DNA of 64,000 nt from Furfurilactobacillus milii (GCF_009864005.1 NZ_WEZQ01000011.1:62001-126000); one strand, 5' to 3'. Positions 26,809 through 35,726 are shown, counted from the first letter of the stretch. Translations and numbers: made by a program. The notes: generated by a model not told the origin, from the sequence alone.

Positions 26809-28125
26809 TTACAGGGTTTCGGCAGCACTCTTCTTAAAATCCTCATCCAGTGCGAGCATGTCGCTAATAGTTTCGCGCCGGACGACGATGCTGGCTTGTT
26901 TGTGATCGATAAAAATGACGGCTGGACGTGGATTACGATTGTAGTTGCTGGCCATCGAGTAACCGTACGCACCGGTGGCTAAGAGTGCAATCACATCGCC
27001 TGTTTTCGTAACGGGCAGCGTAGCTTTATTTACTAGAATGTCGCCAGACTCACAATATTTACCGACAATATGGATAGTTTCCTTGGATGAATCTTCCACA
27101 TGATTGGCCAATACTGGTTCGTACTCAGCCTGGTACAGCGCTGGCCGAATGTTATCCCCCATGCCGCCGTCAACAGCCACATAAGGCAATAAGCCGGGGA
27201 CACGTTTGTTTGCGCCAACCCGATATAGATTGATTCCTGCCGGGCCAACCAACGACCGGCCAGGTTCAATCCAAATCTCCGGCATTTCTAGGTGATGATT
27301 ACCTAACCTGGCTTCAATCGTCGTTAACACAGTATCAAGCTGGGCCTCCGGTGATTGTGGATCGTCACCTTCCACATATTTAATGCCGAACCCGCCGCCT
27401 ATATTTAGCACCTGGGCCGAATAGCCAAACGCCTCATGCCAATGGGTCAGCAATTCAATCAGTTTCTCGGCTGCCATTACAAAGCCGGTACTCTCAAAAA
27501 TTTGCGAGCCAATATGGGCATGAACGCCGCGAACCTCTAGATGATCATCTGCTAAAGCCTCTTCTAGTGCTTGATCCGCTTGGCCAGAGCCAATGTCGAA
27601 ACCAAACTTACTATCGACCTGACCCGTTTGAATGTACTGATGTGTATGGGCACTAACACCGGGAGTCACCCGAATTTGAATCGCAATGGTTTCGTCGCGT
27701 TCTTGTAGCAAACGTTGTAATAGATGAAGCTCAACGAAATTATCAACAATAATCGTGCCAAGATGATGATCCAGTGCCATTGTCAGTTCGTCCACAGACT
27801 TATTATTCCCGTGAAAACTCAGTCGAGATGCCGGAAAGCCGGCCGCAAACGCCGTTGCCATTTCACCCGCTGAAACAACGTCCGCATGTACGCCAAGTGG
27901 CGCCAACAGCTGATAGATTCCCCTCACGCAGAAGGCCTTCGACGCGTAACTCACGATGCCATCAATTCGATGGTTAGCAAACGTCTGTTGAAAGGCCTTC
28001 ACTTGACGAACGATATCCTGCGTATCGTAAGCAACCAGCGGTGTGCCAAACTGCTCTGCCAGTTTGACGGTATCCATACCACCGATCATTAAATGATTTG
28101 TCGTTGACTCAACTGTTGTTGTCAT
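26809..28125 (-). CDS. lysA: Diaminopimelate decarboxylase
   Basis: 438 residues, first gene of the operon, start behind AAAGGAGC. LysA decarboxylates meso-DAP to L-lysine with PLP. Visible are the PLP Lys in SYASKAFCV (about residue 62), [35 protein letters not shown], the second-subunit active-site Cys in KYCESGDIL, and the Tyr in [12 protein letters not shown]. It lies about 300 bases downstream of a lysine riboswitch terminator on the same strand, so the operon is switched off by its own end product. The long leader also carries repeat element B in antisense orientation. Confidence 0.96.
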   Translation of the reverse strand: MTTTVESTTNHLMIGGMDTVKLAEQFGTPLVAYDTQDIVRQVKAFQQTFANHRIDGIVSYASKAFCVRGIYQLLAPLGVHADVVSAGEMATAFAAGFPASRLSFHGNNKSVDELTMALDHHLGTIIVDNFVELHLLQRLLQERDETIAIQIRVTPGVSAHTHQYIQTGQVDSKFGFDIGSGQADQALEEALADDHLEVRGVHAHIGSQIFESTGFVMAAEKLIELLTHWHEAFGYSAQVLNIGGGFGIKYVEGDDPQSPEAQLDTVLTTIEARLGNHHLEMPEIWIEPGRSLVGPAGINLYRVGANKRVPGLLPYVAVDGGMGDNIRPALYQAEYEPVLANHVEDSSKETIHIVGKYCESGDILVNKATLPVTKTGDVIALLATGAYGYSMASNYNRNPRPAVIFIDHKQASIVVRRETISDMLALDEDFKKSAAETL

Positions 28126-28223
28126 TTTTTTGCTCCTTTTAGTTTTTAGAAGTTATGTGTCTGTTCAAACGGTTATGCGCTTTGCCTATACGGCGATTAT
28201 CTTTGCAAGGTGAACTGAAGGGC

Positions 28224-28393
28224 GTCAACATTGATACCGAGTCCTGAAAGTGATGTTAATTCGAGCGATTTTCTCAAATTTACAACACGGACGGTCGAAG
28301 AGACCCGGGTTCCAACGGGGCTACTCGGCGAGGTGAAAGACTCCGAACTTGGGAGGCTCGAACCGGTCCCAGGTCGAGTGTGCCAATGTTGAC
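28224..28393 (+). ncRNA. Repeated structured element, copy B (~170 nt)
   Basis: Second copy of the element described at 18546. The outer stem begins CAACATTG/CAATGTTG and continues imperfectly with G-T pairs. The second arm reads CCCG/CGGG where copy A has CTCG/CGAG, and the third hairpin CTCC/GGAG where A has CTG/CAG and C has CGG/CCG. Conserved CACGGACGGTCG, GGCGAGGTGAAAGAC and GAACCGGTCCCA are present. Copies B and C also share upstream GCAAGGTG and GGGCGTCAAC. It lies between the lysine riboswitch terminator and lysA, antisense to that leader if read on the plus strand. A possible promoter TTCAAA-17 bp-TATACG lies just upstream on plus (about 28162-28190). Confidence 0.55.
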
Positions 28394-28419
28394 AACCGTA
28401 AACACAGACACATAGCACG

Positions 28420-28463
28420 AAAAAAGGGACTCATTTGCACAGGTGCGTACGCAAAAGAGTCCC
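28420..28463 (-). terminator. Riboswitch-controlled terminator of the lysA operon
   Basis: Arms 28426-28438 and 28451-28463 (GGGACTC-TTTTGC with GCAAA-TGAGTCCC on the minus strand) followed by six T. It is the expression platform of the upstream lysine riboswitch. Confidence 0.85.
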
Positions 28464-28479
28464 GAAAATAAATTCATTT

Positions 28480-28662
28480 CGTTTCTGAATGTCGTAAGCG
28501 CCCCGCGATGAATTTTTCATCACGACAGTTTGTTGATTATTCATCAACATCCCAGCCAAAGCGATGGTCAATCGTCCAGCTTCGGCAACCGCCCCTTTCA
28601 TCAGTTTCTATGTCGTGACCCGACTCCGCTGATTACTCTTGTTGGTTGCAACCTCTTTTCAC
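28480..28662 (-). ncRNA. Lysine riboswitch (L-box) of the lysA operon
   Basis: On the minus strand the conserved L-box blocks appear in order: AGAGGTTGCAACC, AGAGTA, GATGAAAGGGGCGGTTGCCGAAG (split here as GATGAAAGG and TTGCCGAAG), TTTGGCTGGGATGTTG, ACTGTCGTG and GGGGCGCTTACGACA. These are the P1-P5 junction elements that bind lysine. A terminator follows, so lysine should end transcription before lysA. Confidence 0.88.
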
Positions 28663-28676
28663 ATTTAATTTTAATG

Positions 28677-28705
28677 AGCATATCGCTCTTTTCATAACCC
28701 GTCAA
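28677..28705 (-). promoter_or_regulatory. Promoter of the lysA-asd operon
   Basis: Minus strand TTGACG (28700-28705), 17 bp, TATGCT (28677-28682), directly upstream of the lysine riboswitch. Confidence 0.7.
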
Positions 28706-28777
28706 GTCCCCATTTGAATTTTATATTCCCAAGTAAAACGGTGTACCAACGCGTTTACATTTATTTTCATTTAGCTA

Positions 28778-28805
28778 TTGTAATTGAAAACTAATTCGCT
28801 ATAAT
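28778..28805 (+). promoter_or_regulatory. Promoter of lysC-dapF
   Basis: TTGTAA (28778-28783), 16 bp, TATAAT (28800-28805), ending 15 bases before the plus-strand lysine riboswitch. Confidence 0.65.
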
Positions 28806-28819
28806 TGCCAGTAATCATA

Positions 28820-29000
28820 GAAGAGGTTGCGAAGATTAAAAGTAACTAAGAGGAAATCGACGAGGTTAACGACGCTTAGTGAAAGGATGATTCGCCGAAA
28901 CTTTGACTGACTCGTCTCAGTTAGGGTTGGGACTTGGGTTAACAGCTCAAGGACTGTCGCAACTAACAAAAAAGTTGCGGGGCGCTATCTACGACCATAC
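28820..29000 (+). ncRNA. Lysine riboswitch (L-box) of lysC-dapF
   Basis: Plus strand shows AGAAGAGGTTGCGAAG, AAGTAACTAAG, TAGTGAAAGGATGATTCG (with GCCGAAAC), TTAGGGTTGGGACTTGG, GGACTGTCGCAAC and GGGGCGCTATC in L-box order. It is independent of the minus-strand copy: the two differ through most variable stems while the core matches. Confidence 0.88.
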
Positions 29001-29036
29001 ATAACCGGTACTATATCGATTACGTTCGATTAGACT

Positions 29037-29085
29037 AAGCGCACCCAATGACCTCGTTAAACAAAGTCACTGGGTGCGCTTTTTA
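29037..29085 (+). terminator. Riboswitch-controlled terminator of lysC-dapF
   Basis: Arms 29037-29052 and 29066-29081 (16 bp, one mismatch; GCGCACCCA/TGGGTGCGC core) followed by five T, about 105 bases before lysC. Confidence 0.88.
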
Positions 29086-29188
29086 AATGTAATCGTGGGT
29101 GTGAATGATTTCAGTGTCGATTCCCCTTCTAACATCAAAAACAATGGTCTGTTTGGACAAACGACCGTGGTAAGCGAGGTTAGGATCG

Positions 29189-30598
29189 ATGAAAGTAATT
29201 AAGTTTGGTGGCAGTTCTTTGGCAGATGCGACGCATTTTAATGACGTCATACAGATTTTGCGAATGGATAGGCAACGCCGCGTGGTGGTTGTTTCAGCAC
29301 CTGGCAAACGGAATGAGAATGATGAAAAAGTTACCGATCTACTGATTGAATACGCCCGTGTGCATGGCAAGACACAACAGTCGATCGGCCGGAAAATCAT
29401 CGACAGGTATCAAGAAATCGCAACAGCGTTCAATATTTCGGCAGTTCAATTTAAACCATTGGCGGACCAAATTTTGGCCCTACCAACGACATCATTTCGT
29501 GGTCCAGCCTTTAGAATGGCTGCGTTTAAGGCCCACGGTGAAAAGTTAAACGCCCAGTTACTGGCGCTGGTGTTAACTACACAAGGATTAAGTGCTCGTT
29601 ACGTTGACCCACATGAACTCGGATTAATTGCCACGCAGGAGCCAAACAACGCGACCATTTTATCCCAGACATACACACACCTGGCCGTTGCCCGTCAGGA
29701 GCTTCTAGCGGAAGACAAACTGTGGGTCGTTCCTGGCTTCTTTGCCTATACAACCAGCGGTCAGCTTGTAACCTTTTCCCGTGGTGGCTCAGATATCACA
29801 GGTGCCATTCTTGCTCGTGGTTTGCATGCGACTGAATACGAGAACTTTACGGATGTCGACTCCATTTACGCCGCCAATCCAAACGTTGTCGCTAATCCGG
29901 CACCCATTACTAAGATGAGCTACGTTGAAATGCGGGAGCTTTCATATGCCGGTTTCTCAGTTTTTCACGATGAAGCCATTATTCCAGCCATTGAAGGCCA
30001 GGTTCCCATTTGCGTTAAGAATACCAACCATCCTAGTGCGCCAGGAACACTGATTGTACCAACGAATCAGTCGCAGCCTAAGCGATTAATTACGGGGGTG
30101 GCCAGTTCCAAACGGTTTGCAGCGCTCTACCTGCACCGTTATTTGTTGAACCGGGAAGTTGGCTTCACATTAAAGTTACTCAAAATCCTCTTCCGCTACC
30201 ATATCAGCTACGAACACATGCCTTCAGGAATTGACGATTTAACGATCATCTTCGATCGCAATCAAACTCCGACAGATGTCCTCCCTCGTTTGCTAGCAGA
30301 TATCAAAGAAACGCTGCAACCCGATCGTCTTCAGTGGATCGATGATTACGCGATTTTGATGGTGGTTGGCGAAGGCATGCGCAATCAGGTTGGCGTCATT
30401 GACCGGATCTTGCACCCGCTAGCCACTCATCATATCGGCGTTCAAATGATCAACCAGGGGGCGTCACGGATTTCCATCATGATCGGTGTTCGGGAAGCTC
30501 AGGCTGATGACGCCGTTCGCCTTATCTACAATGACTTCTTTAACCAACCAGTTAGCTTGCCACTTCGTCAACCAGCACAGGAGGTCACTCATGGTTAA
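29189..30598 (+). CDS. lysC: Aspartokinase
   Basis: 469 residues. It phosphorylates aspartate to aspartyl phosphate, the first step to lysine. The kinase domain is marked by MKVIKFGGSSLAD at the start, VVVSAPGKR, SRGGSDITGAILARGL (about 205-220) and FTDVDSIYAANP. Two ACT-like regulatory domains occupy roughly residues 310-455 (EVGFTLKLLKILFRYHISYEHMP and VGVIDRILHPLATHHIGVQMINQGAS, with ISIMIGV). The start ATG has GAGG and AGGA within 13 bases. Control is by a lysine riboswitch, and allosteric lysine inhibition is likely for the family. It overlaps dapF by 8 bases. Confidence 0.95.
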   Translation: MKVIKFGGSSLADATHFNDVIQILRMDRQRRVVVVSAPGKRNENDEKVTDLLIEYARVHGKTQQSIGRKIIDRYQEIATAFNISAVQFKPLADQILALPTTSFRGPAFRMAAFKAHGEKLNAQLLALVLTTQGLSARYVDPHELGLIATQEPNNATILSQTYTHLAVARQELLAEDKLWVVPGFFAYTTSGQLVTFSRGGSDITGAILARGLHATEYENFTDVDSIYAANPNVVANPAPITKMSYVEMRELSYAGFSVFHDEAIIPAIEGQVPICVKNTNHPSAPGTLIVPTNQSQPKRLITGVASSKRFAALYLHRYLLNREVGFTLKLLKILFRYHISYEHMPSGIDDLTIIFDRNQTPTDVLPRLLADIKETLQPDRLQWIDDYAILMVVGEGMRNQVGVIDRILHPLATHHIGVQMINQGASRISIMIGVREAQADDAVRLIYNDFFNQPVSLPLRQPAQEVTHG

Positions 30599-31622
30599 TT
30601 TAATTCGTGTTCATGGCTCGGAAAATAGTTTTTACCTGCTCGATCAACGGCAACTTAAACATGCCCTCACCACAGCTGAACTCAGTCGTTTGGCGCAACA
30701 AGTCAACGACACAGCACCATCAGGTCTGGATGAAGTAGATGGTGTCCTGGTCATCAGCGACAGTCAACATCCCAACACAATTGGCCGGATGCAGGTTTTC
30801 AACCGCGATGGCAGCCAAGCAAGCATGTGTGGCAACGGCCTACGAACCGTCAGCCGCTATCTTGCGGAACAATCGCACCAAACGGACTTCCAAGTTGAAA
30901 CAGATGCGGCTGATTTACCAGTTCATCAAGTCACGCCGTTTGCGCTAAATGTGCCTGCGTTCAGTGTCAGCATCCAACCCGTCAGTTTCGATGCTACTTT
31001 GATCGGCTTACATCAAATCCCGACAACACCACTTTTAAATCAAAACAACTTGCCGTTTGCAACAAATTCCACTGCAAACTTTTCCGCTGTGGCAGTACCA
31101 AACCCACATTTGATTAGTCTCACAGACCATAATCATCCTAATGCCTTAACAACCTCGTTCCTAGGGCAACTCGGGCAACAATTAAATGGTCAAAACCCGT
31201 GGTTCCCTGACGGCGTCAATGTCAGCTTTGGTTGGGAAATAAACGACACTAACCTCTTTGTGCGGACGTTTGAACGTGGTGTTGGTTTTACAAACGCCTG
31301 TGGTACTGGCATGTCGGCCACATCGCTAATTTGGGTACTGACTCACCCAGCAGCTCAGTTTGACCAACTCCTGACAATTTATAATCCAGGCGGGATGGTT
31401 CAAACGCGTGTCCATCATCAAAACGCTGCGTACACTATCGACTTAATCGGCAACGCGACCTTCACTGACCATTTGCGTTTGAGCGAATCTGACTTACACG
31501 CCGGGAACCTCGCCAGCGCAGAAGTCGCGTCAACACAAGAAGAGACCGCCTATCATCAATTCGTATCACAGTTACCACATTGGTCATTTGGCGATGTCCG
31601 CCCAACTGCAGATGAACACTAA
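30591..31622 (+). CDS. dapF: Diaminopimelate epimerase
   Basis: 343 residues from the ATG at 30591 behind AGGAGG; the longer frame is inside lysC. DapF converts LL-DAP to meso-DAP without cofactor, using two cysteines: Cys in QASMCGNGLR (residue 80) and in FTNACGTGMSAT (about residue 236). Both halves of the pseudo-dimeric fold are present. It is longer than the ~275-residue enterobacterial enzyme because of inserts and a C-terminal extension, as in other lactobacilli. Translation is coupled to lysC. Having dapF apart from the other dap genes but under its own riboswitch keeps the pathway jointly lysine-controlled. Confidence 0.94.
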   Translation: MVNLIRVHGSENSFYLLDQRQLKHALTTAELSRLAQQVNDTAPSGLDEVDGVLVISDSQHPNTIGRMQVFNRDGSQASMCGNGLRTVSRYLAEQSHQTDFQVETDAADLPVHQVTPFALNVPAFSVSIQPVSFDATLIGLHQIPTTPLLNQNNLPFATNSTANFSAVAVPNPHLISLTDHNHPNALTTSFLGQLGQQLNGQNPWFPDGVNVSFGWEINDTNLFVRTFERGVGFTNACGTGMSATSLIWVLTHPAAQFDQLLTIYNPGGMVQTRVHHQNAAYTIDLIGNATFTDHLRLSESDLHAGNLASAEVASTQEETAYHQFVSQLPHWSFGDVRPTADEH

Positions 31623-31629
31623 GTTTGCT

Positions 31630-31674
31630 AGAAGGGACCGGTTTCGCAGTCTAGCTACGAAACCGGTCCCTTCT
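31630..31674. terminator. Bidirectional terminator between dapF and the cardiolipin synthase gene
   Basis: 17-bp perfect arms 31630-31646 and 31658-31674 (AGAAGGGACCGGTTTCG type) around an 11-base loop, serving convergent genes. Confidence 0.85.
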
Positions 31675-31691
31675 ATTGTGATAGTTATTCT

Positions 31692-33137
31692 CTACAAAAT
31701 TGGCGACAATAAACGTGAAAATGTTTGCTTGAACTTACGCCAATACGATTGTTGGGCAAACGTCTCGTAAGTCGTCAGTTCGCTGACGCGCATATCAGCT
31801 TCAAATAACTTAGCCAACTCGGCGGTAACTTTAGGATCGTACAGGAATGCATTGACCTCAAAGTTTAGTTTGAAACTACGAAAATCCAAATTTGCCGATC
31901 CAACAGATGCGACCCCATCATCAACGACCATCGTTTTAGAATGGATAAAACCGTTGCGATATTTGAAGATCTTTACCCCGTTACGAGACAACTGCTTCGC
32001 GTAATACTCGGTTGCCCGGTACACAAACGCATGATCCGGCTTGCTTGGAATCATGATGCGAACATCCACGCCACTGCCGGCCGCTACCCGAAGCGCATCT
32101 AGGACGGAGTCATCCGGAATTAAGTATGGTGACTGAATCCACAACCGTTTACGAGCTGAGTTGATCAATCGTAAGTAGCCCATCTTAATCTGCTCTTTAT
32201 CAGAATCGGGACCAGATGAAACAATCTGCATGTTGGTTTCACCCTTCACCTTAGTGATATGGAAGAAATCGTTGGTAACGTTTAACGGTTTGGTGCGACT
32301 AGTGGCATTCCAATCACGAATAAAGCGTGACTGAAGCCCGTAAACGCCAGCCCCAACGATGCGAAGATGCGTATCACGCCAGTAACCAAACTTTTCTTTA
32401 CGGCCAAGATACTGATCGCCGACGTTAAAACCACCGGTATAGCCAATAGCACCGTCAATCACAACAATTTTACGGTGATCACGGAAGTTCAAACGAAAAT
32501 CCACTAGCGCACTGCGCGTTTGCAGGAAGGGATATGCTTCCCCACCAGCGGCCCGTAATGGATCATAGAATTTGGGCCGCACGCCCATTGAACCCCATGA
32601 ATCATACAGTACTCGCACAGCCACGCCGGCTTCCGCCTTACGAATCAACAAACGCAACAATTCGTTGCCAATGTCATCGTTATAAATCGTGTAAAACTCG
32701 ATATGAATACTCTGTTTAGCCCGCTCAATGTCTTCAAACATCTGGTGGAACAGCGCTTTCCCATCAGAAATAATGTGCACCCGGTTGTTGCGAGTTAGGA
32801 AGGCTTGATCAGACTCAATAAATAAATTAACTGTACCCAACGCAGTAGCGGTTACATCATCCGCGTCATTTCGCTCTGATGATAACTCGGCTCGCTGCAG
32901 TGCTAGCTGCTCATCAAGCTGCAGTTGTTCCTGCTCTTGAATTTGAAATAATCGATTCTTCGGCAATCGCCGACCGACAAAGGCGTAGGCAATGAAACCG
33001 ATGATCGGCAAGAACACCAGCACCAGTAGCCAGGCCCAGGTCGCTGAAATATCACGCGGTTCACGGAACACGGTAATGAACGCCAACACCGCGTTTACAT
33101 AGATAATTGTTTCAAAAATAAAATGTGCCCAGTTCAT
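31692..33137 (-). CDS. cls: Cardiolipin synthase
   Basis: 481 residues from the ATG at 33137 (GGAGG 10 bases upstream). It joins two phosphatidylglycerols to cardiolipin at the membrane. There are two N-terminal membrane helices (about 5-25 and 32-52), the second followed by RRLPKNR, and two phospholipase-D HKD motifs: NFRDHRKIVVIDGAIGYTGG (about 218-237) and FIHSKTMVVDDGVASVGSAN (about 396-415). The length and both motifs fit active bacterial Cls. It stands as a single gene, convergent with dapF. Confidence 0.94.
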   Translation of the reverse strand: MNWAHFIFETIIYVNAVLAFITVFREPRDISATWAWLLVLVFLPIIGFIAYAFVGRRLPKNRLFQIQEQEQLQLDEQLALQRAELSSERNDADDVTATALGTVNLFIESDQAFLTRNNRVHIISDGKALFHQMFEDIERAKQSIHIEFYTIYNDDIGNELLRLLIRKAEAGVAVRVLYDSWGSMGVRPKFYDPLRAAGGEAYPFLQTRSALVDFRLNFRDHRKIVVIDGAIGYTGGFNVGDQYLGRKEKFGYWRDTHLRIVGAGVYGLQSRFIRDWNATSRTKPLNVTNDFFHITKVKGETNMQIVSSGPDSDKEQIKMGYLRLINSARKRLWIQSPYLIPDDSVLDALRVAAGSGVDVRIMIPSKPDHAFVYRATEYYAKQLSRNGVKIFKYRNGFIHSKTMVVDDGVASVGSANLDFRSFKLNFEVNAFLYDPKVTAELAKLFEADMRVSELTTYETFAQQSYWRKFKQTFSRLLSPIL

Positions 33138-33265
33138 CTGGATTGGTCCTCCAATACGCATAAATGCTAATTTCATCTTACTCATCTTTAGGAAGCAACG
33201 CGACCCCTTTTTGTGGAAATTTGCTCACAAACAACTTATTGCTTTCTCATAATTTTTGTAATGCG

Positions 33266-33271
33266 TATAAT
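33266..33271 (+). promoter_or_regulatory. -10 box before the 49-residue membrane protein gene
   Basis: TATAAT at 33266-33271, 34 bases before the start codon; the -35 region (TTTCTC at 17 bp) is weak. Confidence 0.4.
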
Positions 33272-33304
33272 AAGTCAAACAAAGTAATTTAGGAGGCAAC
33301 ACAC

Positions 33305-33454
33305 ATGTGGTCCATTTCAGGCGTCTTTTTGCCTCACGGGATTGGTTATTTCCGTTTGCTTCGACAAGCTTTGGGGCATGATTCGCGGAGCACCATCATT
33401 CTGCTACTCATCATCGTTATCATCGTCGCCATTTATCTTCATCGGCGACATTAA
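33305..33454 (+). CDS. Small single-helix membrane protein (49 aa)
   Basis: 49 residues starting MWSISGVFLPHGIGYFRLL, behind a perfect AGGAGG (33292-33297). The end is a hydrophobic run of Ile/Leu/Val (about residues 31-44) and the basic tail YLHRRH. Its strong ribosome binding site, its -10 box and its membrane-helix composition make it a likely real small protein. There are no known relatives that I recognise. It is flanked upstream by divergent cls and downstream by RNA-like elements. Confidence 0.6.
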   Translation: MWSISGVFLPHGIGYFRLLRQALGHDSRSTIILLLIIVIIVAIYLHRRH

Positions 33455-33505
33455 ACCTGTGTAAATCGAAGTAAAAAAATAGTTCTTTCAAGACTGACCG
33501 TTACA

Positions 33506-33666
33506 GCAAACAGGGACGCCGTTTCATGGGACCGACCCAAGCCCACAAGACGGTCTTGGGTTTCGATTCTGAGCTCATAACCCGATCTCAGAAGTCGCCC
33601 TGCAATACTAAGTGGCCCAAGTACGCCCACTAAGTATTGCTACCACGAAGCTCTGTCCCTGTTTGC
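33506..33666. ncRNA. Four-way-junction (cloverleaf-like) structured element
   Basis: A perfect 12-bp closing stem (33506-33517 GCAAACAGGGAC with 33655-33666) encloses three hairpins: 33536-33541/33555-33560 (CCCAAG/CTTGGG), 33567-33573/33587-33593 (TTCTGAG/CTCAGAA) and 33602-33615/33627-33640 (GCAATACTAAGTGG, one mismatch). There is no open frame of note. The strand is uncertain and no convincing terminator is seen; a T-run lies about 30 bases past the stem on the minus strand (33473-33479). I do not recognise the family. Together with copy C it fills the gene-free stretch before the ABC exporter. Confidence 0.5.
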
Positions 33667-33770
33667 CTCCACTCACACTTCAATAAAAACTCCAAATAGT
33701 AATTTGCCTCAAATACAATTGTAAAAAGTAGCAGTAAAGCTGTTTTGATGCAAGGTGTGAGAGAAAGGGC

Positions 33771-33940
33771 GTCAACATTGAAACGAAGCAGTGAAAGTGG
33801 TGTTAATTCGAGTGGGCTTCTCGAATTTACAGCACGGACGGTCGCCAAGACTCGCGGTTCTCAGAGGCTTGGCGGCGAGGTGAAAGACGGTGCACTTCCG
33901 GCTTGAACCGGTCCCACAGCGAAGTTTCAATGTTGTCAAC
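33771..33940 (+). ncRNA. Repeated structured element, copy C (~170 nt)
   Basis: Third copy. The outer stem CAACATTGAAAC/GTTTCAATGTTG is perfect over 12 bp and differs from copy A by paired changes (third G-C to T-A; others likewise). The first hairpin reads AATTCGAG/CTCGAATT, the second GCCAAG/CTTGGC with CTC/GAG, and the third CGG/CCG. Shared cores CACGGACGGTCG, GGCGAGGTGAAAGAC and GAACCGGTCCCA are intact. It lies 68 bases before the ABC exporter start on the same strand, so here it could be part of the mRNA leader. Confidence 0.55.
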
Positions 33941-33993
33941 CGGTAGCGTAAGCCCATCACCGAAAAGTCAAATTAGCAATAGTTCATAGAAAG

Positions 33994-34009
33994 AAGGTTA
34001 ATTAACCTT
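33994..34009. promoter_or_regulatory. Palindrome covering the ribosome binding site and TTG start of the ABC exporter
   Basis: AAGGTTAATTAACCTT is a perfect 16-base palindrome. It contains the AAGG ribosome binding site and the first two bases of the TTG start codon at 34008. As RNA it forms a 6-bp hairpin hiding both; as DNA it could bind a dimeric repressor. Confidence 0.5.
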
Positions 34010-35726
34010 GAAAATTATCCGCGCCAACATAAAACACTTTGCCTGGGGGATCTTCTGGGCCGTTTTTTCGGCGGCCGTAATGGCTGCCGCCAGTTTGTGG
34101 CAACCCAAATTGCTGCAAAACGTGATCAATGCCATCATCGCCAACAACAATCATAAAATACTAACGATCGGGATCACATTAATTGTCATCGCGCTCGTTG
34201 GTTTGATCGCCGGTGTGTTGAACACCATCTTCTCCGCTAAAGTAGCCATGGGAATGGCCGCATCGATTCGGGAAATGGCCTATCGCAAAATTCAGGCATT
34301 TTCTTTCAGTAACATCGAACATTTTTCAGCCGGTAGTTTAGTTGTCCGGTTAACTAATGACATCAATCAGGTTCAGAACCTGATTATGACGGTCCTTCAA
34401 GCCCTGATTCGAGTTCCCATCATGTTTGTCGGTGCGCTGATTCTCGCACTGAACACGCTGCCTCAACTTTGGTGGATCATCGTGATCCAAATCGTGCTTG
34501 TTATGCTTGTTGTTCTTAGTACGTTTGGTCGGATGGGACGCCGCTTTGGGTTAATGCAGACCCTGATTGACCGCGTTAACGAGCTGGCTAAGGAAAACTT
34601 AACTGGAGTCCGCGTAGTTAAGTCATTCAATCAAGAAAATAATGAACAAAAGCGATTCAATACTGTCTCCGACAAACTGAATGACCAAAATATTGGCGTC
34701 GGTATTCTCTTTTCATTAATGATTCCCGCCTTTATGTTGATCGGAAACATGGCAGTGGTTGCCGCCATCTACTTCACTGGCGACATTGCCCAAACGCATC
34801 CAGGTGCCGTTGCCGCCATTGCGTCATTTATTAATTATCTGATGCAAATTATGTTTGCCATTATTAATGGTGGTATGATGCTCACCTTCTCTGCTCGTGC
34901 AATGGTGTCCTTAAACCGGTTAAACGAAATCATGAACACTGAGCCAGACATCGTTTACAAGAAGGATGTGCCGGAGCAAGACTTAACCGGATCCGTTAAA
35001 TTTGATCACGTCTCCTTCACTTATGATGGTGATGATCAACCAACCCTGTCAGACATTTCGTTTGACGTTAAACCCGGCGAAATGATCGGCATCGTTGGTG
35101 CTACTGGGGCTGGTAAATCCACTCTAGCTCAGCTCATTCCCCGTTTGTTTGACCCGCAAAGCGGTACGGTTAGTGTTGGCGGCGTTAACTTGAAAGACGT
35201 CAACGAACGTTCACTACGTAAAACAGTCGCCTTTGTACTGCAACGAGCCATCCTGTTTTCCGGTACCGTTGCTCATAACCTTCAGCAAGGTCTTAAAAAC
35301 GCATCAATTGCTGATATGGATCGGGCCAGCAAGATTTCGCAAGCTGCTGAGTTCATTGACCGTTTGCCCAATCGCTATGATGCTAATATCGAGGAACGTT
35401 CCAGCAACTTTTCTGGTGGTCAAAAGCAACGATTATCCATTACGCGAGGCGTGATTGGCCGGCCCAAGATTTTGATCCTGGATGACTCCACTTCTGCGCT
35501 AGATGCCGAGTCAGAAAAGCTAGTTCAGGAAGCTTTGAACCATGAACTAAAAGGCACAACTACGTTTGTCATTGCAGAAAAAATTTCATCCGTAATCAAC
35601 GCTAATCGCATTTTAGTCCTCGATAACGGGAAACTCGTTGGCGAAGGTACCCATCAAGAATTAGTCGCCAATAACCATTTCTATCAAGAAATTTATGAGA
35701 CCCAAAAGGGAAAGGGGGAAGCCTAA
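34008..35726 (+). CDS. ABC exporter half-transporter, degenerate-site subunit
   Basis: 572 residues, TTG start behind AAGAAGG. Six membrane helices (about 1-300) are followed by a nucleotide-binding domain: Walker [13 protein letters not shown], signature [12 protein letters not shown], Walker [13 protein letters not shown]. The catalytic Glu after Walker B is Asp, and the H-loop reads IAEKISS instead of IAHR, so this subunit carries the non-hydrolysing site of a heterodimer. It resembles YheI/LmrC/EfrC-type multidrug or lipid exporters. The stop overlaps the ATG of its partner. Expression may be limited by the TTG start and by the palindrome over the ribosome binding site. Confidence 0.9.
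   Translation: MKIIRANIKHFAWGIFWAVFSAAVMAAASLWQPKLLQNVINAIIANNNHKILTIGITLIVIALVGLIAGVLNTIFSAKVAMGMAASIREMAYRKIQAFSFSNIEHFSAGSLVVRLTNDINQVQNLIMTVLQALIRVPIMFVGALILALNTLPQLWWIIVIQIVLVMLVVLSTFGRMGRRFGLMQTLIDRVNELAKENLTGVRVVKSFNQENNEQKRFNTVSDKLNDQNIGVGILFSLMIPAFMLIGNMAVVAAIYFTGDIAQTHPGAVAAIASFINYLMQIMFAIINGGMMLTFSARAMVSLNRLNEIMNTEPDIVYKKDVPEQDLTGSVKFDHVSFTYDGDDQPTLSDISFDVKPGEMIGIVGATGAGKSTLAQLIPRLFDPQSGTVSVGGVNLKDVNERSLRKTVAFVLQRAILFSGTVAHNLQQGLKNASIADMDRASKISQAAEFIDRLPNRYDANIEERSSNFSGGQKQRLSITRGVIGRPKILILDDSTSALDAESEKLVQEALNHELKGTTTFVIAEKISSVINANRILVLDNGKLVGEGTHQELVANNHFYQEIYETQKGKGEA

Noticed and set aside
26781-26972. Longer start of dapH overlapping lysA
   Set aside because: AAGGAGG precedes the ATG at 26780, and the extension is an out-of-frame translation of the lysA end.
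18546-33940. MITE-type transposable element as explanation of the three-copy repeat
   Set aside because: No target-site duplications are visible, and the arms differ between copies by paired changes that keep the stems, which favours a selected RNA structure. A MITE origin is not fully excluded.
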